Source: a virus
Virus record (IMG/VR): IMGVR_UViG_3300046007_008299
Coordinates: 1 to 35,368 of that record
Strand: one strand, 5' to 3'
DNA length: 35,368 nt
Every line of letters begins with the position of its first letter. The stretch's first letter is position 1. Positions 6,969-17,722 of the stretch are shown here, piece by piece. The position numbers were made by a program, and so were the translations under genes. Under the pieces are notes generated by a model. That model was not told the origin of the DNA and ran no database searches. It worked only from the letters and a program-made list of their open reading frames with translations.

Positions 6969-7301
6969 TCAGAGTGTTTCTCTGAATGTTGTTGACCATT
7001 GCTCAACTGTTTGGATGGCGATCCACTGTCCGCCTCGACGTCGAATGAAGAGGACGGCATGTGTGTCACCAGAGTTGCGTTGCTGCTGATCGAGATCCTT
7101 CAAGCCTTGGTTGATGGCTCGGAGGACGTCTGTGTAGTTCTTTGCTTGTGCGGTGCAGTCGGGGAGCCCGTCGAGGTCGCCGGTGTCGTCTGCACGACCG
7201 GCACCCAACTTACGGCGCACCCGGAACCCAAGCAAGTCAGACAGAATGCGGGACAGCTCAAGTTCAGCCCGGTCGCCTTTGGCTTTCTGCGGGTTGCTCA
7301 C
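6969..7301 (-). CDS. PD-(D/E)XK nuclease, Holliday-junction-resolvase-like
   Basis: A 110-residue protein. It has an N-terminal KGDRAELEL helix (catalytic Glu candidate), then GAGRADDTGDLDGLPD and CTAQAKNY, the D...(D/E)xK-like core (QAK) of small resolvase-type nucleases, and an ending HAVLFIRRRGGQWIAI strand. It would act on branched replication or recombination intermediates before packaging. The start is GTG 7301, overlapping the WhiB stop (GTGA), with AAGG 7 nt upstream; the longer ATG frame has no support. Resolvase versus other endonuclease is not decided. Confidence 0.7.
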   Translation of the reverse strand: MSNPQKAKGDRAELELSRILSDLLGFRVRRKLGAGRADDTGDLDGLPDCTAQAKNYTDVLRAINQGLKDLDQQQRNSGDTHAVLFIRRRGGQWIAIQTVEQWSTTFRETL

Positions 7302-7606
7302 TGAGGCACCTTTTTGAGTCGTGCTCCGCTCCAAGTGACCATTTTGCGGCCTCGTTCACGCAGGATCGTTTCCCGCTCGGATCTAGTCAACCCACCGAAG
7401 ATGCCGTGGGTGTCGTACATCATTGCGAGCTGCAAACCGTATTCGGCGCATTCTGATTGGACAGCGCATTGTTTGCAGATCACTTTCGCAGCCCTGATCT
7501 TCAGGGTCTCTCCTCGAACAGGCATGAACAGTTCCGGGTCCATCCCTTTGCAAGCAGCCCGGTTCATGAAGCTGCGATCAACTGTGTCGGTGTCAATCAA
7601 AGCCAT
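7298..7606 (-). CDS. whiB: WhiB-like transcriptional regulator
   Basis: A 102-residue WhiB-family protein with all four cluster cysteines: C19, then C44-x2-C47-x5-C53. The GIFGG turn (68-72) is followed by LTRSERETILRER, the basic C-terminal segment that contacts DNA or the sigma factor. WhiB proteins are essentially confined to actinobacteria and their phages, and bind a 4Fe-4S cluster. It probably redirects or dampens host transcription early in infection (inference). Its start overlaps the stop of the 33-residue membrane gene (TAATG). Confidence 0.92.
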   Translation of the reverse strand: MALIDTDTVDRSFMNRAACKGMDPELFMPVRGETLKIRAAKVICKQCAVQSECAEYGLQLAMMYDTHGIFGGLTRSERETILRERGRKMVTWSGARLKKVPQ

Positions 7607-7707
7607 TACCGATCCCGATGATCAATGAAGAACCCGGCGATCAAAACCGAGAGCGCTCCGATGACTGACCCGACGATCAGGCCGGCGAAATACATGAAGA
7701 TCTTCAT
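7606..7707 (-). CDS. Tiny membrane protein (33 aa)
   Basis: A 33-residue protein: one long hydrophobic helix (FMYFAGLIVGSVIGALSVLIAG) and a charged tail (DHRDR). ATG 7707 overlaps the previous stop (ATGA), and its own stop overlaps the WhiB start (TAATG). Its tight packing between coupled genes supports it being real. No function is assigned. Confidence 0.55.
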   Translation of the reverse strand: MKIFMYFAGLIVGSVIGALSVLIAGFFIDHRDR

Positions 7708-7880
7708 TTGAACAGCCGTCGTGAGGCGAGCCGAACCTGCGATTCCAAATCTTGGATGGTGCGACGCTGACGGTGCAGTGTGCCACGCAAAGACTCCAGC
7801 TGTTTGCGCTGTCGATCGAACATGACGACGAGTGCGATGTGGCTGATGAGTGTGATGATGAACACGATCCAGATGTACAT
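7704..7880 (-). CDS. Small membrane protein with coiled-coil tail
   Basis: A 58-residue protein: a transmembrane segment at 3-21 (IWIVFIITLISHIALVVMF), then a basic helix with heptads (LESLRGTLHRQRRTIQDLESQ). ATG 7880 is preferred over 7898 because it overlaps the previous stop (TGATG) and has GGAGGAAAG upstream. The architecture resembles spanin- or anchor-like small phage proteins, but its place in the early operon argues against a lysis role. Function unknown. Confidence 0.6.
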   Translation of the reverse strand: MYIWIVFIITLISHIALVVMFDRQRKQLESLRGTLHRQRRTIQDLESQVRLASRRLFK

Positions 7881-8125
7881 CAGTGATCTTTCCTCCATGT
7901 TTGATATCGCTTGATTTGCCGGTTGAGGTCGAGAAGCAGGTCGCCTTCATCCAGATTGTTGTCCTCATCGAGGCTGGTGATGTAGAAGGTGGCGGTGGCG
8001 GTGATGCGTCGCAGAATCACCATTTCTTCCTTCAGCGTGTTCAGTTCCTCATGGAAACGTTCGTTGGCTACCCGCAGGTCGTCGACGACGGACTGGTAGT
8101 AGGAAAGTTCAGGGTTGTCGCTCAT
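7880..8125 (-). CDS. Small acidic helical protein
   Basis: An 81-residue protein, mainly helical with a coiled-coil-like stretch (VANERFHEELNTLKEEM) and an acidic segment (DEDNNLDEGDLLLD). It is unrecognised. It overlaps the upstream 44-residue gene by ATGA and the downstream gene by TGATG. Confidence 0.6.
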   Translation of the reverse strand: MSDNPELSYYQSVVDDLRVANERFHEELNTLKEEMVILRRITATATFYITSLDEDNNLDEGDLLLDLNRQIKRYQTWRKDH

Positions 8126-8256
8126 TTGGTGTCCTTCGGTTTCAATTCCGCTTCGAGGATTGCGTCGATGCGGAGGATTTCCTGTTGGAGTGCAGGGTCT
8201 GAGGTGGCGATATGCCGCAGAACCCTTCTGATTGCTTGAATGTCTTTTTTGGTCAT
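8122..8256 (-). CDS. Small helical protein (44 aa)
   Basis: A 44-residue protein starting MTKKDIQAIRRVLRHIA, with alternating basic and hydrophobic residues consistent with two helices. GGTGGAGGGACT upstream of ATG 8256 is an excellent ribosome site, and the stop overlaps the next start by ATGA. These two facts are the main evidence that it is real. Confidence 0.6.
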   Translation of the reverse strand: MTKKDIQAIRRVLRHIATSDPALQQEILRIDAILEAELKPKDTK

Positions 8257-8362
8257 AGTCCCTCCACCCCGTGTCGAACGGGGGAGTCTCGCTAGAAGGG
8301 GGAGAACCGGCGAGATGCAGAACCGTCTGCTGAAGGGGATCTGAGCACCGCCTATTGGCAGG
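8257..8362. other. Short non-coding gap with imperfect hairpin
   Basis: About 100 bases between the OB-fold-like gene and the following small genes. TCTCGC (from 8287) can pair with GCGAGA about 15 nt on, but no T-run follows, so a terminator is not convincing. The segment supplies the ribosome site for the 44-residue gene. Confidence 0.3.
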
Positions 8363-8704
8363 TCAGAAATCGTCGACGGCCGTCTGAGTTGTCTTCTTCA
8401 CGGCCACCTGGAACTTCTTCATCGTCTTGCCACCCTGCAGCTTCTCGATGCCCTCGAGGGTGACTTTGATGCTGTCGCCGACCTCAGGTCGAAGTTCAGC
8501 CATCTTCTGCTTCAACTGCACCTGACTGGCCGTAAGCACCTTGTCACCGTCAGCTGTGCGCAACGTCAACTTCGGTGACTTTGAGCCGTCCTGCCATGTT
8601 TGAATGCCGAGATCAATGATGACTCCGCTGATCGTGTCACCAACGTTTTCGAACTTCACATAGTCCGACACGATGGCGATTCCTGGTTCATCCCAGTAAC
8701 TCAT
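8363..8704 (-). CDS. Putative ssDNA-binding (OB-fold-like) protein
   Basis: A 113-residue beta-rich protein. The pattern VGDTISGVIIDLG ... SPKLTLRTADGDKVLTAS ... VGDSIKVTLEGIEKLQGGKTMKKFQVAVKK reads like an OB fold. The C-terminus is acidic (VDDF), a feature common in ssDNA-binding proteins that recruit partners. It directly follows and overlaps (ATGA) the RecB-like nuclease gene, consistent with a recombination or replication pair. AGGAGGATAA precedes ATG 8704. The call is structural inference, not a recognised family hit. Confidence 0.55.
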   Translation of the reverse strand: MSYWDEPGIAIVSDYVKFENVGDTISGVIIDLGIQTWQDGSKSPKLTLRTADGDKVLTASQVQLKQKMAELRPEVGDSIKVTLEGIEKLQGGKTMKKFQVAVKKTTQTAVDDF

Positions 8705-10227
8705 TTATCCTCCTTGAAGGTGATCGTGCCGTCATCGTTGATGTCGATGACGGCTTCGCCAGAATGGACTTTCTGGGCGAGCTTTTCAAGCCTTTCGGCT
8801 TCTTGAATCGTGAACGTTCCCACAATATGACCGAGCGGTTTATCTGGCAAGGGGGAACGAACAGTTTCAACAATTGTTCTGATCAACGCTGTGTCAGCAT
8901 CATCACCACCGTGAAGATGAGACAGCGTGATGATGGCGTCGAGGATTCGAATCTGTCGCACCGTCTTCTTCTTGAGGCTGATCGGAGTGTTGTTTCGTTT
9001 CGCGTCAGCGAGCAGGTTTTCGACGAAGGCAAGGTTGGCTGGGCTGAGTTCTGCGAGCCGGTGTTTGACACCGATGACGATGATGTCGTCTTCGATGCCG
9101 CCTTCATCAATTTTTGGTTGCATGAAACTGAAACCGGGGAGATCCAGTTTCGGGGCGGTGGGGTCCGGTGGGTAGAACCCAAGTTCATGTTCCCGCTCGA
9201 GGGTGGCGATCACTTCGACGATGCGGTCGATCTCGGGGTCGGTCCAGGATTCGGCTTTGGATGGTGTGAGGACACCATCAGGCCAGAGGGCAACCAGTTC
9301 GGTTTTGCATGCGTCCAGGACAGGCTTGAGCCGACCTCGCACCCATTCGTTGCGTTCCACGTTGCCGACGCTCACAGGCGATTCTGAGGGTGTCTCAGCC
9401 GGCTTCGGAGCCTTCTTGCCGGCTGGTTTGACTGGTGCGATATTCCGTACCAGATCATCCCGCTTCTGCCAGCGCTTCACCGTGGATGCCAGCCGTGCTG
9501 CCGACATCGCTTCGAGCAGATCAACCTCATAGATGTCGCATCGACCCTGGTTGGCGGGGATGTGGATGATGTATCCGGTGCGCAGCTCTATCTGATCGGC
9601 GATCGGCTGACGGGTGCCGGTCTCAATGTCGTACAGCATCGAGTTCGCATAGGCGGCCAACTGCACCGCATAGGCGAGCGGGTTTTTGCTAATCTGCTTG
9701 CCTGTTTTGATATCAGCACAGATCACACCGAGGTTCGGATGCTGGTAGAAGCGGTCGGCGGTGCCGGCCAGCATCAGCTCATCGTTCACCAGGTTCACTT
9801 CGATCAGTTCTCGGATGACACCAAGCTTGTGTGCCTCAAGCGCACTCAGATATGCCTGGACGTCAGAGCGCCATGGTTCGCTGATCTCATCCAGGCTGAT
9901 CTCACCGAGGTCGATCCGCTGAGTGAACTCATGTAACGCTGTGCCCAAATTGGCGCCGACTGACCCGCCGCCAGCCTCCAACGCTTGACTCATGATCTCA
10001 TCAATGCGCTTCGAGTCCTCAGGTGGGCAGGCTGCCAACTGTGCGAACAGATCGGAGCGTTTCGTCAGCCCGTATGCGGACGTCCGAATCTTCCATTTCT
10101 CTAAAGCGAACTTGTCCTCAAGCACTGAACCGTGCGATGAGAACCGGCCGTAGGCGATCGCCTTCCCACCATCAGCGGGGATGATGAGAGGGCGACCCCA
10201 ACGGTCACGAGTGAAATCTGCTGCCAT
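8701..10227 (-). CDS. RecB/Cas4-like PD-(D/E)XK exonuclease
   Basis: A 508-residue protein. The N-terminal 240 residues show RecB-family nuclease motifs in order: GTALHEF (catalytic His region, near 95-101), LAGTADR (Asp), CADIKTGK (the DxK motif, near 170-177) and YAVQLAAYAN (the QxxxY motif, near 185-195). The C-terminal half is helical and unassigned; it may be a partner-binding region. Such nucleases resect DNA ends for recombination or degrade host DNA. Overlap with the SSB-like gene suggests a recombination module. AGGAGGAAAAC is the ribosome site. Nuclease confidence is high; the specific role is inferred. Confidence 0.85.
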   Translation of the reverse strand: MAADFTRDRWGRPLIIPADGGKAIAYGRFSSHGSVLEDKFALEKWKIRTSAYGLTKRSDLFAQLAACPPEDSKRIDEIMSQALEAGGGSVGANLGTALHEFTQRIDLGEISLDEISEPWRSDVQAYLSALEAHKLGVIRELIEVNLVNDELMLAGTADRFYQHPNLGVICADIKTGKQISKNPLAYAVQLAAYANSMLYDIETGTRQPIADQIELRTGYIIHIPANQGRCDIYEVDLLEAMSAARLASTVKRWQKRDDLVRNIAPVKPAGKKAPKPAETPSESPVSVGNVERNEWVRGRLKPVLDACKTELVALWPDGVLTPSKAESWTDPEIDRIVEVIATLEREHELGFYPPDPTAPKLDLPGFSFMQPKIDEGGIEDDIIVIGVKHRLAELSPANLAFVENLLADAKRNNTPISLKKKTVRQIRILDAIITLSHLHGGDDADTALIRTIVETVRSPLPDKPLGHIVGTFTIQEAERLEKLAQKVHSGEAVIDINDDGTITFKEDK

Positions 10228-10246
10228 GTTTTCCTCCTAAGTGTGT

Positions 10247-10263
10247 GTCGATGTTCTATCGAC
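10247..10263 (-). promoter_or_regulatory. Perfect small hairpin upstream of the nuclease gene
   Basis: GTCGAT and ATCGAC form a perfect 6-bp stem with a 5-nt loop, about 10 nt before the AGGAGG ribosome site of the nuclease gene. It could be an operator or RNA structure that tunes translation; there is no T-run for termination. Confidence 0.35.
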
Positions 10264-10274
10264 AGGGTGTTGCA

Positions 10275-10757
10275 TTATTTCGGCGGGAACTTCCACGGCA
10301 CCCAACCGTCACCATTGCGATCCAAGCTGTACTCGAACAGCCAGCGGGCGAACCACAGATTCCAATACGGATCGTGCATCTGCTCGATACTCAAACCCAT
10401 TCCACGGATGATCCGCTTCCAAGAATGATCGTTGATTTGCATCAGTCCCCAGTCACGACATTTGCGGATATGAGGTGAGTCTGTTTCTCCGCAAGCGTCA
10501 GGGAGACAGCGGGATTCACGCCACATGATCCTCGACAAGCGTGGGAGATCTTGCGGTTCCCAGCCGGCCGTCAACGCTGTGCCCATCCACTTAGGGCAAC
10601 CATCCTTCAACATGATCTCCAAGAACGCTGCGTCCATCTCGACAGTCCCCAAATACGGGTATGACTCGTAGACAGGCTCAGCAGGTAACTCGCTTATGTC
10701 GTTCGGTGGTACAGGAATCAAACTCAATACTGTTGCGGTGATCAACGAACCAATCAT
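10275..10757 (-). CDS. Membrane-anchored lytic transglycosylase-like protein (SLT fold)
   Basis: A 160-residue protein with an N-terminal hydrophobic segment (MIGSLITATVLSLIPVPP). An SLT/goose-lysozyme-like domain follows: RIMWRESRC holds the catalytic Glu, RKCRDWGLMQIN is the GLMQI motif, then MHDPYWNLWFARWL (the N-A region of the fold). This family cleaves peptidoglycan glycan strands. It is unusual to find it among the first genes of the early operon, far from the endolysin; it may help early wall remodelling, DNA entry or exclusion (inference). ATG 10757 has AAAGGA upstream; the longer frame overlaps a coupled small gene and is rejected. Confidence 0.8.
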   Translation of the reverse strand: MIGSLITATVLSLIPVPPNDISELPAEPVYESYPYLGTVEMDAAFLEIMLKDGCPKWMGTALTAGWEPQDLPRLSRIMWRESRCLPDACGETDSPHIRKCRDWGLMQINDHSWKRIIRGMGLSIEQMHDPYWNLWFARWLFEYSLDRNGDGWVPWKFPPK

Positions 10758-10906
10758 GCTGGTCCTTTCTCTCGGCCTGTCTGCACCAGTCTTCGATGTG
10801 CTGAAGGATGCCGCGACACCACACAACGGTGGGTCGGATGCAGATAGACGTTCACGGATAAGAAGGTGAGTTGGCAGCTCACACATTTCACAGGGCGGTC
10901 AGTCAT
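10754..10906 (-). CDS. Small basic Cys/His protein (50 aa)
   Basis: A 50-residue basic protein with C8-x2-C11 and later His/Cys residues (LHPTHRCVVSRH) that could bind one zinc ion. It overlaps the preceding 31-residue gene by 8 nt and the transglycosylase by ATGA, supporting coupled translation. No family is recognised. Confidence 0.5.
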   Translation of the reverse strand: MTDRPVKCVSCQLTFLSVNVYLHPTHRCVVSRHPSAHRRLVQTGREKGPA

Positions 10907-10994
10907 CAGACTTACCTGCGACCCAGAAATCGAACACCCATACGACGGCAAAGGAGCCGAGGATGGCGTACACAAGGACAGTATCTACAAGCAT
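10899..10994 (-). CDS. Tiny membrane protein, first gene of the early operon (31 aa)
   Basis: A 31-residue protein with one transmembrane helix (VLVYAILGSFAVVWVFDFWVAG). GGAGGGAGAACC before ATG 10994 is a very strong ribosome site, and the candidate early promoter lies just upstream. Its stop overlaps the next start. Function unknown. Confidence 0.55.
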   Translation of the reverse strand: MLVDTVLVYAILGSFAVVWVFDFWVAGKSDD

Positions 10995-11015
10995 GGTTCT
11001 CCCTCCACGCCTGCC

Positions 11016-11044
11016 ACCCTAACCAGCCTGGCTGGATGATGCAA
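11016..11044 (-). promoter_or_regulatory. Candidate early promoter with operator palindrome
   Basis: On the minus strand a -35-like TTGCAT (11039-11044) and a -10-like TAGGGT (11016-11021) are separated by 17 nt. The spacer contains the 13-nt palindrome CCAGCCTGGCTGG (11023-11035), positioned where a bound repressor would block polymerase. It lies before the first gene of the operon running from 10994 to 109. A further TTGACG lies at 11060-11065. Confidence 0.5.
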
Positions 11045-11065
11045 GTATTTGCCGTTTAACGTCAA

Positions 11066-11098
11066 CAGCCGTACCGCCGGAGGGGAGCGATACGGCTG
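11066..11098 (-). terminator. Inverted repeat between middle and early genes
   Basis: CAGCCGTA (11066-11073) and TACGGCTG (11091-11098) form an 8-bp stem with a 17-nt GC-rich loop, downstream of the 86-residue gene. There is no clear T-run, so it may be a weak terminator or a regulatory site of the adjacent promoter. Confidence 0.4.
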
Positions 11099-11129
11099 GA
11101 CGCCTACACCGGCAGCAACAAGGTGAGGT

Positions 11130-11390
11130 TTATAAGTGAGGAATCGCTTCCCCACGACTCAAACTGTGAATATTGCGCACCATCCCGACAGGGATTGCAA
11201 GCACACCATCCACAGTTTCTTCATCTGAAATCATACTTTGAGCCAAAACGACATGTCCGGGTTTGGCGTCAGGGATCAGAAGCCCTGTGGATTCCACCAA
11301 ACATTCTTTCCGGTCGAGCTCATTGATGAATGTCCAGGAGTCGGTGACAGCATGAGCGTCACACCAGAGGACTGTCACATATTTAAGCAT
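11130..11390 (-). CDS. Hypothetical protein (86 aa)
   Basis: An 86-residue protein beginning MLKYVTVLWCDAHAVTDSW. The alternating strand pattern and a central LDRKECLVESTGLLIPD segment recall small phage proteins of the SH3-like type, but no family is assigned. GAGGACACAG precedes the ATG, and it overlaps the upstream gene by 8 nt. It is the last gene before the intergenic control region. Confidence 0.55.
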   Translation of the reverse strand: MLKYVTVLWCDAHAVTDSWTFINELDRKECLVESTGLLIPDAKPGHVVLAQSMISDEETVDGVLAIPVGMVRNIHSLSRGEAIPHL

Positions 11391-11631
11391 CTGTGTCCTC
11401 GTATCCTTCTGCGATCCAGCGGGCCTCGAGATCAGCTAGGACACATTTTAGGAGTCCGACGAGAACCCAGATGGGGGCTTGAGTGTCGTGGACAACATGC
11501 ACTGCCCGATTCCCGTCAGGTCGGAGCGCATCCAGGATCGTGATTCCGTGCATCGGGACGGTGTCAGGCCATTGGTCAAAGAGCGCTTGTGGCCAGAGAT
11601 GTGCTGCCTCAACAGGCTCATAATCAGGCAT
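11383..11631 (-). CDS. Hypothetical acidic protein (82 aa)
   Basis: An 82-residue protein (MPDYEPVEAAHLWPQALF...). It is unrecognised. ATG 11631 overlaps the phosphoesterase stop (TGATG) with AGGAG 8 nt upstream; the in-frame ATG two codons earlier is too close to that ribosome site. Confidence 0.55.
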   Translation of the reverse strand: MPDYEPVEAAHLWPQALFDQWPDTVPMHGITILDALRPDGNRAVHVVHDTQAPIWVLVGLLKCVLADLEARWIAEGYEDTDA

Positions 11632-12692
11632 CACCATTTCTCCTTTGATCGGTCTGAGCAAAAGATCGGGGCTTGAATACTGATGTTGTGTTCCGGGGTG
11701 ACGATCGCCAACGCCTGCTGCGGAACCTCGAAACCAAAGTTGTTCAACCAGGCGTACTCATCCAAACCTTTCGTGGAGCCGTTCACGATCATGTATGGGG
11801 TCGAGATGTATTGATGCCAATGACCCATCCACAATGTTTCGAACGGCTGACCGATATCCATCGCTCTCTGCGCTTTGCGTGCACGCATCCGCATGATCGG
11901 CGGCCAGATACCACCGATCCCGCCACCACCAGAAACCTGATCACCATGAGTGAGCAGATGCCCATGCTGATAGATCTGCACGATCGTGTCAGCGTTCTCA
12001 CTGATCTGAAACGTGAACCGCTTATCATGCCCAAGATGGCGTTCAATCATTTTGCCGAGCAGCCAGTCGAAGTTGGTGCGGGCACGCAACTTCATTCTCG
12101 GTTTCCTCGACATACGCCCATGGTTCCCGACAACACACGGAACATGCACTTTCCCGAACTCGTCAGCGAACATCAGCAGAGCTGCAGAAATCTGCTCCGA
12201 CCAATGCAACAGCGAACCGAGCATCGTGTCCTCGTTCGTCTGCGCCAACTCCTCATGAATGTCACCAGAAAAAATGTCGCCACCCAACATGACAACAACA
12301 CCGTCATAGGTGACACCTGACAGATAATGGCGTGCCATTTTAATCGAGTTCTCAGCCCACAGTTTCAACCGGAACTCGGCGATCTGCCGATCATATTTGT
12401 TCAGGCCACCAACCTCTTCCGGTAGCACAACCTCATCAAAGTGAGTGTCAGACAGAAGCAGGGTAAGCGTCGCATGTCTCTTCTTATTGGACTGCTTCGG
12501 GGACAACCAGGAGGGCGGCTCCAGAAACGAATCCTGCACCTGATCCACGAAACCCAACGTGCGTTCCAGATCAGCGACCTTCTCCGCCAGCTGCAACACC
12601 TCACCTTGCAGACTGTCTCGTTGCCGGCGAACCTTCACCAACTCCAACTGGGCGCGATCAGACTGATGCTCGAGCTCGTCACGAAGAGACAC
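11631..12692 (-). CDS. Calcineurin-like metallophosphoesterase
   Basis: About 353 residues. The N-terminal ~45 residues are coiled coil (DELEHQSDRAQLELVKVRRQRDSL). The catalytic domain has all the metal-binding motifs: SDTHFDE, GGDIFSGD, VGNHGRM, LTHGD and MGHWHQ. This family includes phosphodiesterases and Mre11/SbcD-type nucleases; phage members are often placed with replication genes. GTG 12692, with AAAGG 7 nt upstream, is preferred; the ATG at 12749 would overlap the HTH-like gene by 71 nt. The substrate is not predictable from sequence. Confidence 0.85.
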   Translation of the reverse strand: MSLRDELEHQSDRAQLELVKVRRQRDSLQGEVLQLAEKVADLERTLGFVDQVQDSFLEPPSWLSPKQSNKKRHATLTLLLSDTHFDEVVLPEEVGGLNKYDRQIAEFRLKLWAENSIKMARHYLSGVTYDGVVVMLGGDIFSGDIHEELAQTNEDTMLGSLLHWSEQISAALLMFADEFGKVHVPCVVGNHGRMSRKPRMKLRARTNFDWLLGKMIERHLGHDKRFTFQISENADTIVQIYQHGHLLTHGDQVSGGGGIGGIWPPIMRMRARKAQRAMDIGQPFETLWMGHWHQYISTPYMIVNGSTKGLDEYAWLNNFGFEVPQQALAIVTPEHNISIQAPIFCSDRSKEKW

Positions 12693-12912
12693 AAGCACAC
12701 CTTTGCTGACGATGTTTCGAGAACGCTTGAGCGGACACGAACCGCCCATGCTTGCTGATCAAAACCCGCCAGATCGTGTTCGTCGGGAACTCAGAACTCA
12801 GCGCATCCGCCAACTCAACCTGATACTTCGAGTCCTGCTCCTTGAGCCATCGACCAAACTTGCAGGCTGCTATACCCTGATTGGCGGTCGCGATCTCATC
12901 CAAAAGACCCAT
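12679..12912 (-). CDS. Small HTH-like protein
   Basis: A 77-residue protein. The segment WLKEQDSKYQVELADALSSEFPTN followed by TIWRVLISKHGRFVSAQAFSKHR and a final C-x-C fits a pattern I recognise from actinophages: a small helical protein with a putative helix-turn-helix ending in a basic, Cys-containing tail. GGAGG lies 6 nt before ATG 12912. It overlaps the phosphoesterase start by 14 nt, implying coupling. DNA binding is inferred. Confidence 0.6.
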   Translation of the reverse strand: MGLLDEIATANQGIAACKFGRWLKEQDSKYQVELADALSSEFPTNTIWRVLISKHGRFVSAQAFSKHRQQRCACVSS

Positions 12913-12958
12913 GATCACCCTCCATCGTCCTCATCCGAGAGCCTAACCGGATCGACGA

Positions 12959-14017
12959 TTACAAGGCACCGAACTGTTTGTCCAGCTCAGCGCGCATCAA
13001 AGCAACATTGTCCCTTAACCGTTTATCTTTCGGTGAGACAGAAATAGCATCCCACCCATGTTTTATGGCTACTGGACGCCGGCCGGAATACCATGCGGAG
13101 ATCGCAGCCAAATCATGAGGCAACGCACCCCACGCATCCTCCTCACACAAATACTCCAAAGGCTTCTCTTTAATACTTAAAGCCCGCATGCACGCCGCAT
13201 AACACTGATCCCACTGTTTCGTCTCATGATAAAACCCGGCGAGTTCCACCCACGGTTCACGCCGATATGGGGCCTCGGCGCACGCTCGAAGGAACCATGC
13301 TTCTTTGTCGCCGGTAATCCGACCGAGATATCGCATGCAGGTTGCACGCTCAGGAGCCCACTTTGACAGCTCTAGATGGCGGCGCAAATGCGGTTCCGCT
13401 TCGCTGTTTCTGCCGTTGAACATGAGTTCACGACCCAGATAGAACCGGTTGCGGTCATCATCCGGGCGTTCCTGGACAGCCAACTCAAGCAGAGGCAGAT
13501 ATTGGGATCGTGACTTTGACGGGTCAGGATGATGATGGATTTCGAGGCCCACAAACTCTTGCACTTCGCTGATTGTTGGGGTGAGAACCTCATGCACCGG
13601 ATGAGTCCAGCGGTAGCCGTGCCGGGCATGAATCTTGTCCCCGGAATAGACGAGTCCTTCGCTGCCGTCAGGTTTCCATGACCACACATACTTGTAGCGA
13701 GGTCGAGTCACCCCAGCCGACACCTTCTCCAACTGTTCACGCCAACCGGGAGCAAGAACCTCATCAGCGTCCAACGCGATACAGAAATCAATGTCATCCG
13801 GGATCAACGCCATTGATTTGTTTCGGGCGTCATCGAACCGCCACGGTGACACCGTGATCTGTGCAGTATCGCAACCAGCATCAGCAGCTGCGATCAGCGT
13901 GTCGTCGCTCGAGCCGGTGTCAACAATCAGCCGAAAGTCAGCATCCTCACACGATTTAGCCCAACGAGCCACAAACTGCTGCTCATTCTTCGTGATCGTA
14001 TAAACCGCTACCCTCAT
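12959..14017 (-). CDS. Family 2 glycosyltransferase with TPR-like C-terminus
   Basis: A 352-residue protein. The N-terminal GT-A domain shows YTITKNEQQFVARW, VDTGSSDDT and the DxD motif ALDADE (near 81-86). From about residue 165 the sequence is helical and TPR-like. The family transfers sugars from NDP-sugars. It follows the tail-fibre gene and its small companion, so the fibre (Thr-rich collagen region) or other virion proteins are plausible acceptors; this is inference. No strong ribosome site is seen. Confidence 0.82.
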   Translation of the reverse strand: MRVAVYTITKNEQQFVARWAKSCEDADFRLIVDTGSSDDTLIAAADAGCDTAQITVSPWRFDDARNKSMALIPDDIDFCIALDADEVLAPGWREQLEKVSAGVTRPRYKYVWSWKPDGSEGLVYSGDKIHARHGYRWTHPVHEVLTPTISEVQEFVGLEIHHHPDPSKSRSQYLPLLELAVQERPDDDRNRFYLGRELMFNGRNSEAEPHLRRHLELSKWAPERATCMRYLGRITGDKEAWFLRACAEAPYRREPWVELAGFYHETKQWDQCYAACMRALSIKEKPLEYLCEEDAWGALPHDLAAISAWYSGRRPVAIKHGWDAISVSPKDKRLRDNVALMRAELDKQFGAL

Positions 14018-14026
14018 ACGGGCAGA

Positions 14027-17515
<3,489 letters not shown>

Positions 17516-17516
<1 letters not shown>

Positions 17517-17722
17517 CAGCGATCCTTCTTCGTAATATGCCACTCGATATGGTCATCCATACGAGCATCCAACTTCTCAACCTTACCCTCAATCGACTTA
17601 AGCACATGCAGGTTCTCACCATGCTGTTCCGTGTTCCGACGATCAAACCGGCGGAACACGATCATCAGCGGACCGCCGATCAGAGCGACCGCCACCGGGC
17701 CGATCACAAACTCCCAGATCAT
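17516..17722 (-). CDS. Small single-pass membrane protein, holin-like
   Basis: A 68-residue protein with an N-terminal transmembrane segment (about 3-23, WEFVIGPVAVALIGGPLMIVF), then a charged helix (LHVLKSIEGKVEKLDARMDDH). The layout resembles DUF2746-like or holin-accessory proteins. It overlaps its neighbours on both sides by a few nucleotides, within a block of membrane genes after the endolysin. Confidence 0.6.

Noticed and set aside
8257-8362. Possible terminator
   Set aside because: The stem is imperfect, there is no T-run, and transcription must continue to the replication genes.
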